Source: Diogma glabrata
Taxonomy: Eukaryota > Arthropoda > Insecta > Diptera > Cylindrotomidae
Direction: 5' to 3'
DNA: 64,000 nucleotides
Assembly (NCBI GenBank): GCA_963693315.1
Contig: OY856187.1
Location: 49,095,161 to 49,159,160, forward strand
Below, piece after piece: positions 52,701 through 62,924 of the stretch. The translations under genes were made by a program, and so were the position numbers. Each line of letters begins with the position of its first letter. The first letter of the stretch is position 1. Under the pieces are notes generated by a model. That model was not told where the DNA came from. It made no database searches and was given only the letters and a program-made list of their open reading frames with translations.

Positions 52701-55700
52701 TAGTACAGAGTGCGAATTTTAATTGGTTTTATCAATTTTTGATCAACTTTTTATCAATATTTCATCAAATTTTTATCAACTCTCCGAAAAATATTTTCAA
52801 CCTGGCAACATTTACGTTAAGTTTTCGTTAAATTTTGATTTGTTCACATTTTTATCAACACCATAGAAAAACTATATAAGATCCTTTAGCTCTCTGCAAA
52901 TAAATTGCATATGAAATCATAATTTTATTTTATGATACACCCTGGCTATACGAACAGACATGCGAGCATAAGCAATATACATATATTGCATTCTTTCTGT
53001 CTTATATGAAAGAATAAACATAACAAATAAGCAAAGCAAAATAAAAAAATGAGAAATTTATGTTTGAAAAGAGAAATATTTTTTCTGCTTTGTTTTCTAT
53101 TTTACTTATGAGATGAGAGAAAATAAAATAGAAAATTAAAACAAAAGTACTCGTATGTATAAGTGTTTCGTTTAATATGCTTGAATATAAATGTTATGCA
53201 TATACATACAAATTTTTAAGTGTTAAGGATTGCGATCATAATTTTTGTGTTTTTGTATATTAAACAAGGTCAAATATTTTTTTAATTTTTGAAGAATTCG
53301 TTATTTCGGAAAGGCATTGTTTTGTTGTCTAGATTTTTGATTTATTTTTTCATCTTTAAAATGAATTTTAACTACGTATATGTTTTTATTGTCCTATCTA
53401 GGTGGTTGACTTTAGATTTTAGAATATCAATTTAGTTTGATTTTTATTGATTTATTTGGTTTAAATTTTAATACATACATGAGTTCTAAATGAATAGATT
53501 TTGAAATTTTGAAATATTTTTATCCTAATAATTTGCAATATGTTAATTTTAAATAAATTGGGTTTAAAATTGTTGTGGTTTTGTGTGTTAAAAAACACGT
53601 TTACCTGGCTGGGGTACAATTTTCAAATCCGATCTCACACGTATACGTTATAATTACGTTACGACTACAAATAATGAATGGGTTTTAACGAAGGGTTAAA
53701 AATATTATATTTTCAGGAGTCTTCTTTATGAGAAAGTGTGGTGATTATTTAAACTTAACTCCAGAGTAAGTTAAAACGAGTGTAAAACAAAACATTTCCA
53801 AATAATTAGGTGTTCTACATGTTTGAAATACTTAAGTTGTCACTCAGATTAGACATTAGAATTAGAAACAACTTCAGCTAACTAGGTATTAAAACAAAAG
53901 TTTCTAGTAAAAATAAAAGTACAAAATATTATTTATTTATTTATTTATATTGGAATGAAAATATGGAATGCGATGTTTATACGATCGACCAAATTGGGAG
54001 AAGTGCAGAACCATCACGAAACCTCGGTGACAGTTAAGACTTTTATTTAATGTGAAATATTATATACAAAATGAATATTCTATAAAAGAAATGCAAGCTA
54101 ATTTATTAGTTAGTGTTTTATATTGCAGACCCTAGTTTGTAGATTTTTATTAAAGTTATAATCTGTTAGTCCTGAGGTTTCGTGATGGTTTCGCACTTCT
54201 CTCGATTCAGTCGATCGTATAAATATCGCATTCCACATTTACATTCGAATATAAATAAATAAATAAATATTATTTTGTACTTTTATTTTTACTAGAAACT
54301 TTTGTTTTAATACCTAGTTAGTTGAAGTTGTTTCTAATTTTAATCTCTAATCCGAGTGACAAAGTATTTCAAAAATGTAGAACACCTAGTTATTTGGAAA
54401 TGTTTTGTTTTACACTCGTTTCTACTTGACACAGGATATCACTTCTTTTTGTACTGAACAGATAGTTTTTTTTGACTATTAAACTTTAAACTGCACCTTT
54501 TTCACGAACTAAAACTTACATTTTTGATGTTTTTTGTTACTGATATCACGAGTTTTTGTAGTAAATAATAAATTTTATGAGCTTGGATTATAATGAAATA
54601 AATAATAAAATTAATAATAGGTAATTATTTCATTTTGATATAAGCAATTTGAATTTTTGCCATGGATTTATTTGTATACCAACTTTAACGATTGATTGAA
54701 TTATTTCCTATTTTTCTGCGCTCATAAAAACAACATACCCAATAAACCGCAAGATACATAATTTGGGCCAAAGATTTATCTAGTGGTGTGGGTTGGTTGG
54801 GTGAACCTCGCACATTGGCACCAAATATTTTGAGGAGTATACTAGAATTGCTTAAGCATATGTTGTAAAACCAAAATATAAGTCTCCTCGTGTTTGCTAT
54901 TTGGCTTACAGATTTAGTTCAAGTATCATTGCTTTAATATTAATTTCAAATTTCTTTAATATTAAGATTAATTTCAATGTGATTTTTCAGTATACAAATA
55001 CTGAATTTATATTGTCTCACTTTTGTTTTATTTAACTAGAAACTAATTTTAATAAAACTATTTTTGAATTAAAAATAATTTTCAGAGTATGTAATTTCAT
55101 ATTTCAAAATGAGATTCAGCAAACGTCTAACCACTTGTTACGGTGAAAATTTTTGTTTATTTGTATCTGCAAATCGACTGAAACTATGCAATTTGCTGTC
55201 CTACTTGAAATAATTTTGACAGCTATAAAAATTGATCATTAGAAAAAGAATTTGCATACCCAGGAACATTATTAGGGACAAAAGCGTTAAATAGCACACG
55301 CGGTGTTATTGTAGGGGTCTAGTGATCGGCACTTTACGGTGCAGTTTTTAATTTCATTTAAGTTAGATCGATAAATACATATGTTTAAGAAAAAAACTAT
55401 ATAATAATGTTTTTATGACAACTTCCTTTCTAATGTTTCTTAGTCAAGACCAGAATTATCATAGTAAAATTTCATTAAATTATATTTTTGAAGAATATAA
55501 AACGAATACACCAACCATAATTTCTATAATTTAAAATTTCTAGAAAAAGCGATTGCATACTCTGAATTATTGTTTGGGACAAAGGCTCTAAATAATACAC
55601 TCCAATATTTTGTTGTAGGGTCTAACCATTGGCACATTACGGTGTAGATTTTTAAACGAATTTAATTTAAATTGAATCCCGAAAATTTTTGGAAATATTC

Positions 55701-58700
55701 AGTCATTCGCAGCAAAACAAATTATAATAATGTTTTTATGACAACATACACACCTAAACCTTAACATATTTCTTTAAAAAAAAAAATTGTCTTGTTAAAA
55801 CCTTTTACGCAGAATCAGAGTAAAATTTTAGAAAAAAATATTGCAATCCAGGAAAAAAAATTATTTGGAACAAATTCACTAGATAATATACCCCTCTTAT
55901 TTAAAACACATATTTCACCCTACAAATGTCCAAAAATAAATGTCCATACGCATTAAAAGAATAAATTATAATATGTAATGTTTTTATGTCACACTACAAA
56001 CCAAATACATTCCCTTTTAAAATTGGTCTTAACTCTTAGCTAATTTGCTTTAGCTTTTTTATGCAAAATCAGAGTAATATTAAGTGATAATAAAGTTTTT
56101 ACTTTTATGACAGTTTCCTTCCTAATTTTTTTCTTAACAACAGAATCAGAGTAAAATTGACATTTGTTGATTTTTTTTATTGTAAAAAGCGTTCAATAGA
56201 TGGATCCAAAGACAGTATGAGACTTATTCGTCTTAAAAATTATTTTAACATTAGTTTCTTAAAACTCAAAACTTTTTTCAAAATGTTATATTTTAACAAA
56301 TTTTGTTTAAAGTCATGTGTATTAAATTCATTTCATATTAATATTTAAAGGTGAGTTTATGTTAAACGAGTCACCATAAGCGTATATTATATGGACAACA
56401 TTAGATCAAAACCTTTTTTGAGGTTATGTCAACTAGGTTCAGCGTATAAAAGCAAAAGTGGTAATCGCTATTTTTTTTTCACGAACTGCGATCTACCGCA
56501 TCGCTTTGATTTAATCTTGTATTAAATGATAGTTATAATACTATAGTTATAATACTGATAGTTATAATACTATAGTTATAGTTATAATATTTACTCTGGA
56601 GTTGAGAATAAATAATCACCACACTTTCTCATAAAGAAGACTCCTGAAAATATAATTTTTTTAACCCTTCGTTAAAACCCATTCATTATTTGTAGTCGTA
56701 ACGTAATTATAACGTATACGTGTGAGATCGGATTTGAAAATTGTACCCAAGCCAGGTAAACGTATTTTTTAAAACACAAAACCGCAACAATTTTAAACCC
56801 AATTTATTTAAAATTAACATATTGCAAATTATTAGGATAAAAATATTTCAAGATTTCAAAATCTATTCATTTAGAACTCATGTATGTATTAAAATTTAAA
56901 CCAAATAAATCAATAAAAATCAAACTCAATTGATATTCTAAAATCTAAAGTCAACAACCTAGATAGGACAGTAAAAACATATACGTAGCTAAAATTCATT
57001 TTAAAGATGAAAAAATAAATCAAAAATCTAGACAACAAAACAATGCGTTACCGAAATAACAAATTCTTCAAAAATTAAAAAAAAATATTTGACCTTGTTT
57101 AATATACAAAAACACAAAAATTATGATCGCATTCCTTAACACTTAAAAATTTGTATGTATTTACATAGCATTTCTATTCAACCATATTAAACGAAACACT
57201 CATACATACGAGTACTTTTTTTTTAATTTTCTATTTTATTTTCTCTCATCTCATAAGTAAAATAGAAAACAAAGCAGAAAAAATATTTCTCTTTTCAAAC
57301 ATAAATTTCTCATTTTTTTATTTTGCTTTCCTTATTTGTTATGTTTATTCTTTCATATAAGACAGAAAGAATGCAATATATATTTCTTATGCCCTCATGT
57401 CTGTTCGTATAGCCTGGGTGTATCATAAAATAAAAATATTATTTCATGTGCAATTTATTTGCAGAGAGCTAAAGGATCTTATATAGTTTTTCTATGTCAA
57501 CACCAAAAATTTTATTTGAAAATTTTTTGCCTTAGTTTTATTTTAATTTAAACCAATGAAATTCTCTAAAATGTAATGACATCATACAATTTCACCAATA
57601 ACAGTTGAATTATACTAACAAAAATATTTATACGTCTGGCCTACTGGGATATTAAAAATTATCAATCTAATGTTGAAATAATTCACTGTTATCAAAGTAG
57701 GTCAACGTATAATTCATAAAAAATATATAAATAAATGAAAAATGGCAAAAAAATTTCTAAAAAATTCTAATTCCCCTCGTTTGTTGATAAATTCTCATAA
57801 TTTTTTGAAAAATTCTTTAAGCAAGTAGTATTGATAAAAGCCTTCGGCCTACGGCCTCGTGCTTTTATCAATATACTTGCTTTCGAAATTTTTGGCAAAA
57901 AATTATTTTGAATTATCACCGCCCTTGGAAAATTACAACCGATAAATTCACTATTATAAATGTCTACTTGATTGTTGATTTTTGTCACTTTGACATCGAT
58001 AAAAAAAGGTGCATCCTTTTTTACAGCGATAAAAACCTCTCTAGCTTGACATTGATTGATAGAACTTTGTCTAGCTTAAAATTAAGCTGACTTTTGATTT
58101 AGTAGCGTCTATGCATGGAATCGTAAATTTATCTAGCCAAAAATCACTCGATCTTTTTTTTAGGATCGGGTAAACTTTGATTTTATAAACTCAAACTAGT
58201 TTGCTTTTTAGCAATTTAAACTCGAACAAACGTACTAGATAAAAACGCGATAGCGAACTCGTTAAATTTCTAAGCAAACTATAGTTTTCGTAAAAAATGA
58301 AAGTTTATCCGATAAAAAAAAGCTCTTGTGCTTGATAAAATTATTTATTTTTATGAATCGTTTCAAGGTTTTTTTTTGTGTATTATGTTTTATTTATTTA
58401 GAGTTATAGAAGTTAAAATTAAATTTGCTTAATTTTTCTTTTAATATGCTTGAAAATTTAGTTTTATATTATAACCTCACTTTAATCAATGCCACCGAAT
58501 AAATAATTTTAATACCGAACAATTAATTCACACTTCAATTAATTATTTTTATATATTTTATACTTCGTACGTAAAAATTATTTTATTAAACAACCAAACG
58601 TCAAAATTAAATAATCAAATTTAAATTGTATGAATTTATTTCAGTGCAAATCACGTAAAAACAAATTTTATTGTATCGACTCTTTATCGTAAAGTTCATA

Positions 58701-59115
58701 AAAAATTGATAAAACCGATCAGAATCTATACTCAGATTTCACACTCAGAGTTTTGTAGTTTAGCTCGCATAGTTGAAGAAAAAAACATTCCGATTTAGCT
58801 TAGTTCACGTGTATAGTTCACCCAAATCTGGTTCACATAGTTGAGTTAGCTAAGCTCAAGTGTGTAGCGGATCGTATTTCACAAAACTATTTTAAAACTA
58901 TTTACTTTAAACCGTAGCTCATTCAGTGGTGATTTAGCATAACGGATGCCACGAAACGCATAGAACTCGTTATCAAATCTTGTTGTCAAAACACTTCCTT
59001 TCACTTTGCCCGTATTTGTGTTAACAATAGGGTTTTTCACATAATGTTCTATTTCTGAATCGATTAAATTTGAAAATAAAATTAGGATCAACACGACAAA
59101 ATGACACTTGAACAT
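48119..59115 (-). CDS. Type-B carboxylesterase, 541 aa, five exons
   Basis: The exons on the minus strand are 59,115-58,906, 49,712-49,587, 49,519-48,647, 48,587-48,328 and 48,275-48,119. All joins keep frame and all introns have GT..AG ends (9,193, 67, 59 and 52 bp). The product is a secreted or membrane-associated alpha/beta-hydrolase expected to cleave carboxyl esters. Residues 1-20 form a hydrophobic signal peptide. A conserved Cys pair is at ~91 and 103 (ACPQ..EDC). INYRLGALG lies near 155. The nucleophile Ser208 is in GHSSGG, Glu337 in SNAEFAS and His452 in GIIHADE, so the triad is complete. The usual HGGG oxyanion segment reads PGGQ (125-128), which is unusual and may alter activity. 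Length is normal for the family. The exact subfamily and substrate are not determinable by eye. Confidence 0.9.
50450..50690 (+). repeat. Partial copy of the 1,395-2,950 repeat, direct
   Basis: TACGATGTGAGACCTTTGAA, TTTTTTTATCGAG, TATCATATG, TATTCCTTAAAAATGT and AAATGATAGAAAAATTAGTA follow the same order as 1,600-1,850. Confidence 0.7.
50691..51479. other. Interior of composite element, unrecognised
   Basis: AT-rich sequence between the two oppositely oriented partial repeats. An open frame of 69 codons on the minus strand (50,846-51,055) has no known motif. Confidence 0.35.
51480..52150 (-). repeat. Copy of the 1,395-2,950 repeat, inverted
   Basis: Starts with the reverse complement of the CGGAACCC..GCGAGCGAATTTTATTCGCAC edge (near 51,503-51,540). 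It runs through the ACCATAGACGCATAACA block and the GGTACCCTACTTGAATC and GTCTCACATCGTACC blocks to ~52,150. Most of the internal tandem modules present at 1.9-2.6 kb are missing here. Confidence 0.7.
52172..52347 (+). repeat. Solitary copy of the inner tip of the giant arms
   Basis: GTACAACATAATTTATGTTT to GCTGTGGTGAAGTCAGCCTA aligns with 28,828-28,998 and with the reverse complement of 32,575-32,745. It ends within GTCAGCCTA, just before the CAGCGTCGC tip of the giant arms. Confidence 0.8.
53774..54421. repeat. Nested inverted repeat, ~253-bp arms
   Basis: AAACGAGTGTAAAACAAAAC at 53,774 pairs with GTTTTGTTTTACACTCGTTT ending at 54,421. The inner ends are near ACCATCACGAAACCTC (54,011-54,026) and GAGGTTTCGTGATGGT (from ~54,172). 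The arms include (TTTA)n/(AAAT)n tracts at 53,930-53,948 and 54,252-54,270. The ~140-bp loop is AT-rich. Confidence 0.8.
55240..55990 (+). repeat. Degenerate ~290-300-bp tandem module, three copies
   Basis: Blocks beginning TTGCATACCCAGGAACATTA (55,252), TTGCATACTCTGAATTATTG (55,551) and TTGCAATCCAGGAAAAAAAA (55,838) each continue with GGGACAAA(A/G)GC or a variant, TAAATA(G/A)(C/T)ACAC and a CATTACGGTG-like phrase. They are separated by 299 and 287 bp. The copies are strongly diverged, so this is an old tandem array. Confidence 0.6.
57497..57797. other. Intron sequence, unrecognised
   Basis: AT-rich, no feature was recognised. Confidence 0.35.
57798..57906. repeat. Hairpin element with GC-rich apex
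   Basis: The left arm ATAATTTTTTGAAAAATTC..AAGCAAGTAGTATTGATAAA pairs with the right arm TTTATCAATATACTTGCTTTCGAAATTTTTGGCAAAAAATTAT, about 45 bp each. The apex is CCTTCGGCCTACGGCCTCGT, itself containing GGCC repeats. It stands out from its AT-rich surroundings and resembles a small foldback or structured RNA-encoding repeat. Confidence 0.7.
57907..58870. other. Intron sequence before exon 1
   Basis: AT-rich. The part at 58,690-58,872 contains GCTTAGTTCACGTG..GTTCAC..GTTAGCTAAGCTCAAGTGTG, partly complementary to 52,655-52,770. See the corresponding observation in Part 2. Confidence 0.35.
58906..59115 (-). CDS. Esterase exon 1 (signal peptide and N-terminus)
   Basis: The ATG at 59,115 opens 70 codons: a signal peptide (MFKCHFVVLILILFSNLIDS), then NTNTGKVKGSVLTT, YAFRGIRYAKSP and NELRFK at the GT donor (GTAAAT) ending at 58,900. 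The TGKVKG, FRGIRYAKSP and LRFK blocks are the canonical N-terminal strands of type-B esterases. The phase-0 join to APEPIDYWDG reproduces the usual RFKxPxxxxxWxG transition, which supports the assignment despite the 9.2-kb gap. Confidence 0.85.
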
Positions 59116-59200
59116 TTTTTCTGACTGCTTAAATTGATTTTGATGGCTATGCTTTTCGACTGATAATAAAATTCAATGATCTAAATTCTAAACTCTAAAT

Positions 59201-59208
59201 TTTATATA
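59201..59208 (-). promoter_or_regulatory. Candidate TATA box of esterase gene
   Basis: TATATAAA on the minus strand about 90 bp upstream of the ATG, with a TCATTG initiator-like sequence roughly 30 bp downstream (near 59,175). In such AT-rich DNA a TATA match can be chance, and no promoter data are available. Confidence 0.35.
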
Positions 59209-59300
59209 TAATATTTGAAGAGATAATGGTACAAAATCACTACTAAGTAGTATTTATTTTGTAACACAAACAAAGCAAAAAGCGATTTCAAGAAATTAAA

Positions 59301-59602
59301 AGTCCAAGCGGCACGTATATCCGCTAGAAATAGGTAGATTTCGAGATCAGACAGTTTTGTGTGACAGTAGAATCTGATGTATCAGATTAGTTTAAACAAA
59401 ACAAACTAATTTCAAACAGATATCAAACAAATTTTAAAAAGAAAATTAGCTACCTATAAGCAAAATTATATCTATCCAATTTTACAACAAACAAATATCA
59501 AATCTACCACAGAACATGTGTGTGACAATTTATGACACAAACCTACTCTATATCATATGTCGTGCAATTACTGCAAAATATCATAATAGTTTATTTCTAA
59601 GA
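59301..59602 (+). repeat. Dispersed repeat A, copy 2
   Basis: AGTCCAAGCGGCACGTATAT to GTTTATTTCTAAG, matching 62,580-62,866 (same orientation) and 45,541-45,846 (inverted). Directly upstream of repeat B, as at 62.6 kb. Confidence 0.8.
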
Positions 59603-59639
59603 AAAAAAATTAATTTCTTCTATTCAAATCTTTTATTTT

Positions 59640-60662
59640 TTTGACTGTTATAAGGTTGAAATTGACTGTTATAAGGTTTTTGGAAATTGTAGTTTGGGAT
59701 TGTTGCAAACTTTTTTGTTGAAGCAAACAAGTCAAAAACCTCTAATTCCAGAGGTTTATATTTATAAGAAACGGATTAAAATGTTTCCACAGATTCTAAA
59801 TTTATGAAGATTTTAAAAATATTGGTATTTAAACGGCCGTTATAACGGATTAAAAAAACTACTTTTTTTTCTAGTATAAAGCCTCTAGTTCCTTAACCAT
59901 GTATCAGATTTTTCTGATTTACGAGTCTGTCCAAGATATTAATGAAACACACATTTTTAAGAAAGGTTTTTTGATCTGGCTTTACAAATGCAACCGTGAG
60001 AGCGCCGGCTGATTCAAACGCATTTTGTGTTTTACAAGCTTTTTTGTTGGAGCCGCTCACTCAGAAACCTCCAACTGCAGCGGTCTTTTTTTTTGAAATA
60101 AACTGATTAAAATGGTTTCAAAGATTCTAGATTTATGAAGTTTTTAAAAATATTAGAATCCAAACGGCCGTTATAACGGATTTAAAAAACAGAGTTTTTC
60201 TATTATAAAGCCTCTAGTTTCTTAATCATGTGTTGGATTGGGCTGATTTACGAACTTGTTCAAGATATTAATAAAACGCACATTTTTAAAAAAGGATTTT
60301 TGATCTGCCTTTACAAATGCGACCGTGAGAGTGCCGGTTGTTTTTTGCAAACTTTTTTGTTGGAGCCGCTCACTCAGAAACCTCTAACTGCAGAGGTCTA
60401 TTTTTAAAACAAATTGATAAAAAAGACTTCAGAAATTCTAAATTTGTTAATTTTTTTGAAATATTATTATCCAAACGGCCGTTATAACGGTTTTAAAAAA
60501 TCAATATTTTTCAGAAAAAAACCTCTAGTTTCTTAACCACGTGTCGGATTCATGAACTTGTCTAAGATATTGTTAGAACACACAAGTACAGACATTTTTT
60601 TTGATCTACCTCAACAAATGCGACCGTGAGAGTGCTGGTCGTTTTCGTTATATCTCATATCG
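59640..60662 (+). repeat. Modular ~300-bp repeat B, three units
   Basis: Units are marked by (G/A)CGACCGTGAGAGTGC near 59,991, 60,320 and 60,620. Each contains GGAGCCGCTCACTCAGAAAC, AAACGGCCGTTATAACGG, AAGCCTCTAGTT and GATCTGGC/CCTTTACAAATG. The AACGGCCGTT and CCGTTATAACGG overlapping palindromes are conserved in every unit. The 3' edge (CGTTTTCGTTATATCTCATA) abuts a TA microsatellite. No open frame is maintained. Confidence 0.85.
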
Positions 60663-60663
60663 T

Positions 60664-60667
<4 letters not shown>

Positions 60668-60722
<55 letters not shown>
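60668..60722. repeat. (TA)n microsatellite, ~55 bp
   Basis: A short TA tract immediately after the edge of repeat B. Confidence 0.9.
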
Positions 60723-60725
<3 letters not shown>

Positions 60726-61480
60726 TTTTTTTTGTATTTTCGTCTCCGCTTATGTATATACATATCTATATATCGTTTGGCACAAAAATTTTTCCGAAAT
60801 TCCGAGATGAAGCCCATTGCAATAGGTAGATTTTTATATGAAATCTACCTAATAGTGTATTCTTCTCGACTGTACTGAACAAGTTCCAACACCGGATTAT
60901 CGAAATTTGTATTCTTTTGGGTTGCTCCAACGCAGAATTATAATTTCGATCGTATTCTTTTGGAAACAAAATTGTTATTTGGCCCACACCGAGTACAAAA
61001 AATAGCATCGTAATAGAAATTAAAATATTATTTTGTTTATAAAAATCAACCAATCACAATCAATGTGGGTTAATATTTGTAATGGAAAAATAGAACAGAA
61101 TCCAAATGTTCTTTTTAACTTGTAATTGTACTGATTTTTTTTTTGTTTTGTACGGAGACGATTTCAAGATTCTGGATTTTTTGTCCATACTCGGTACAGT
61201 CCACAAGAATACACTATAATTTTTCAGGTTTCCACAAATACATCTGCTTTGTTATCTCATAAGATGAACCGTTTGAAACACAAAATAAAGTTTGTATATT
61301 AAATTTCATTTGTACGACAAAACATAAAACCTTATTTTAAAATAAGATGATAAGACAATAATCGTGTGTAGAATGGCTGCATTTTTAACCCATATAAAAC
61401 GAAAGACAAAGATCAACAATAAGATTAAAGAAAAGACAAAATTGAAAAAAATATTTACAAATACTAATACAACACTTTAT
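60723..61480. other. Spacer, nothing recognised
   Basis: Contains short inverted pieces such as ATAGGTAGATTTTTATATG..AATCTACCTA (60,822-60,852), a small hairpin. No gene was recognised. Confidence 0.4.
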
Positions 61481-61489
61481 ATAGTTATT

Positions 61490-61612
61490 TGTTTAACTAG
61501 GCAGCAAAGTAGTAGATTGACTGCCGCGGCTGATAGTTTATAGCCGAGCGAGCGAGGCTATGAATTCAGCCAAGGCAGTCAATCTACCTTGCTGCCGAGT
61601 TGAACATATAAT
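61490..61612. repeat. Hairpin element with GAGCGAGC apex
   Basis: The left arm GTTTAACTAGGCAGCAAAGT..AGATTGACTGCC pairs with the right arm GGCAGTCAATCTACCTTGCTGCCGAGTTGAAC, about 40 bp. The apex contains a second small stem, GATAGTTTATAGCC..GCGAGGCTATGAATTC. GC-rich for this region. The GGCAGCAAAGTA phrase recurs at 62,425-62,436. Confidence 0.7.
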
Positions 61613-61746
61613 TTTTTCTCCGATTAATTACAATGATATGTAATTTAATAATTATTACTTTAAAAATAAAGCAAAATTTTAAAAATGAAAAAAAAAATCG
61701 ATTAAAAAATTTTTTTTTTTAACCGCAATATCTGTTTATTTCTATG

Positions 61747-62413
61747 AAATAATTAAGGCGATGATACATGTAAAAGAAATATCTTTCAGACATAAAAAAT
61801 TTCGCATTTAATTGGTTGAGGGGCGGTAACATTTTTTAAATTTCAAAAAAATATTTTTGACTGAAAGACAGAAAAAATATCTGTAAGATATAAAAACATA
61901 ACATAAAAAGATATTTTTTGCTTGACAGTTAAAACTGATTAACTGAAAAATTGATTTTAAAAGTAAGTTTTACCAATAATAAATTACAATTAACTTAATT
62001 TGATTATTTAATTACAATTAAAATAATTTGTTTACTTATTCACATAGATTTAGGTATTTTCACAATGGACCAAATTTTTATTTTTTTGTTGCGATTATCG
62101 CCTAATCTAAATGTGCATGAATAAGTAAACAAATTACTTTAATTGTAGCTAAATCATCAAATTAAGTTAATTGTAATTGATTATTGTTAAAACTTACTTT
62201 TAAAATCAATTTTTCAGTTAATCAGTTTTAACTGTCAAGCAAAAAATATCTTTTTAGGTTATGTTTTTATATCTTACAGATATTTTTTCTGTCTTTCAGT
62301 CAAAAATATTTTTTTGAAATTTAAAAAATGTTACCGCCCCTCAACCAATTAAATGCGAAATTTTTTATGTCTGAAAGATATTTCTTTTACATGTATCATC
62401 GCCTTAATTATTT
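61747..62413. repeat. Large palindrome, ~310-bp arms
   Basis: AAATAATTAAGGCGATGATA at 61,747 pairs with TATCATCGCCTTAATTATTT ending at 62,413. The arms match almost completely inward to about 62,055 and 62,096, including GGTTGAGGGGCGGTAACATT and its complement. The loop is about 40 bp (TTTTCACAATGGACC...). It is non-coding and is a typical foldback MITE shape. The target duplication is not clear. Confidence 0.9.
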
Positions 62414-62470
62414 TGCTGCCTAGGCAGCAAAGTACTTGCTCTGCTGCCTAGGCAGGAAAAGTGCCACTTT
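62411..62470. repeat. Short perfect palindromes around CCTAGG
   Basis: TTTGCTGCCTAGGCAGCAAA (62,412-62,431) is a perfect palindrome. A second CTGCCTAGGCAG follows at ~62,443-62,454. Both share sequence with the hairpin at 61,490-61,612, suggesting that the ~667-bp palindrome inserted next to or into related hairpin sequence. Confidence 0.6.
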
Positions 62471-62579
62471 GCTGACTGAAATAAGTCTGAAAAATTTATA
62501 TTTGCTGTCTATCGGAGAAAAAAATATTTTTTCTTTTCCTGAAATAATAATTATTATCTTTATGATATTCACTAAAAAA

Positions 62580-62866
62580 AGTCCGAGTGGCAAGATGTCC
62601 GCTAGAAATATGTAGATTTCGAGATCAGACAGTTTTGTGTACAAGTAGAATTTGATGTATCAGATTAGTTTAAACAAAACAAACTAATTACAGAGAAACA
62701 GATATCGAGCAAATTTTATAAAGAAAATTGCAACAAACAAATATCAAATCTACCACAGAACATGTGTGTGACAATGTATGACACTATATGAAAAACACAC
62801 AGCAAACCCACTCTGTATCATATGTCGTGCAATTACTGCAAAATATCAAAATAGTTTATTTCTAAG
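62580..62866 (+). repeat. Dispersed repeat A, copy 3
   Basis: GTCCGAGTGGCAAGATGTCC to GTTTATTTCTAAG, collinear with 59,301-59,602 but with a ~40-bp internal deletion after TAAAGAAAATT. Followed again by repeat B. Confidence 0.8.
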
Positions 62867-62924
62867 AAAAAAAATTATTTTTTTCTTTTCAAAACTTTTT
62901 ATTTTTTTTTTTCGTTGGCTGTTA

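Larger units (their letters stand above)
52862..57496. mobile_element. 4.6-kb element with ~907-bp inverted arms (esterase intron 1)
   Basis: The left arm 52,862-53,769 (starting CATAGAAAAACTATATAAGA) and right arm 56,591-57,496 (its reverse complement) match over their full length with scattered differences. Shared landmarks are GCATTCTTTCTGTCTTATAT, AAAGAGAAATATTTTTTCTG, CGTATACGTTATAATTACG and CTCCAGAGTAA at the inner ends. No transposase frame was found between them, so this is a foldback-like element. It contains another inverted repeat (53,774-54,421) and a ~300-bp tandem module (55,240-55,990). Confidence 0.75.
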
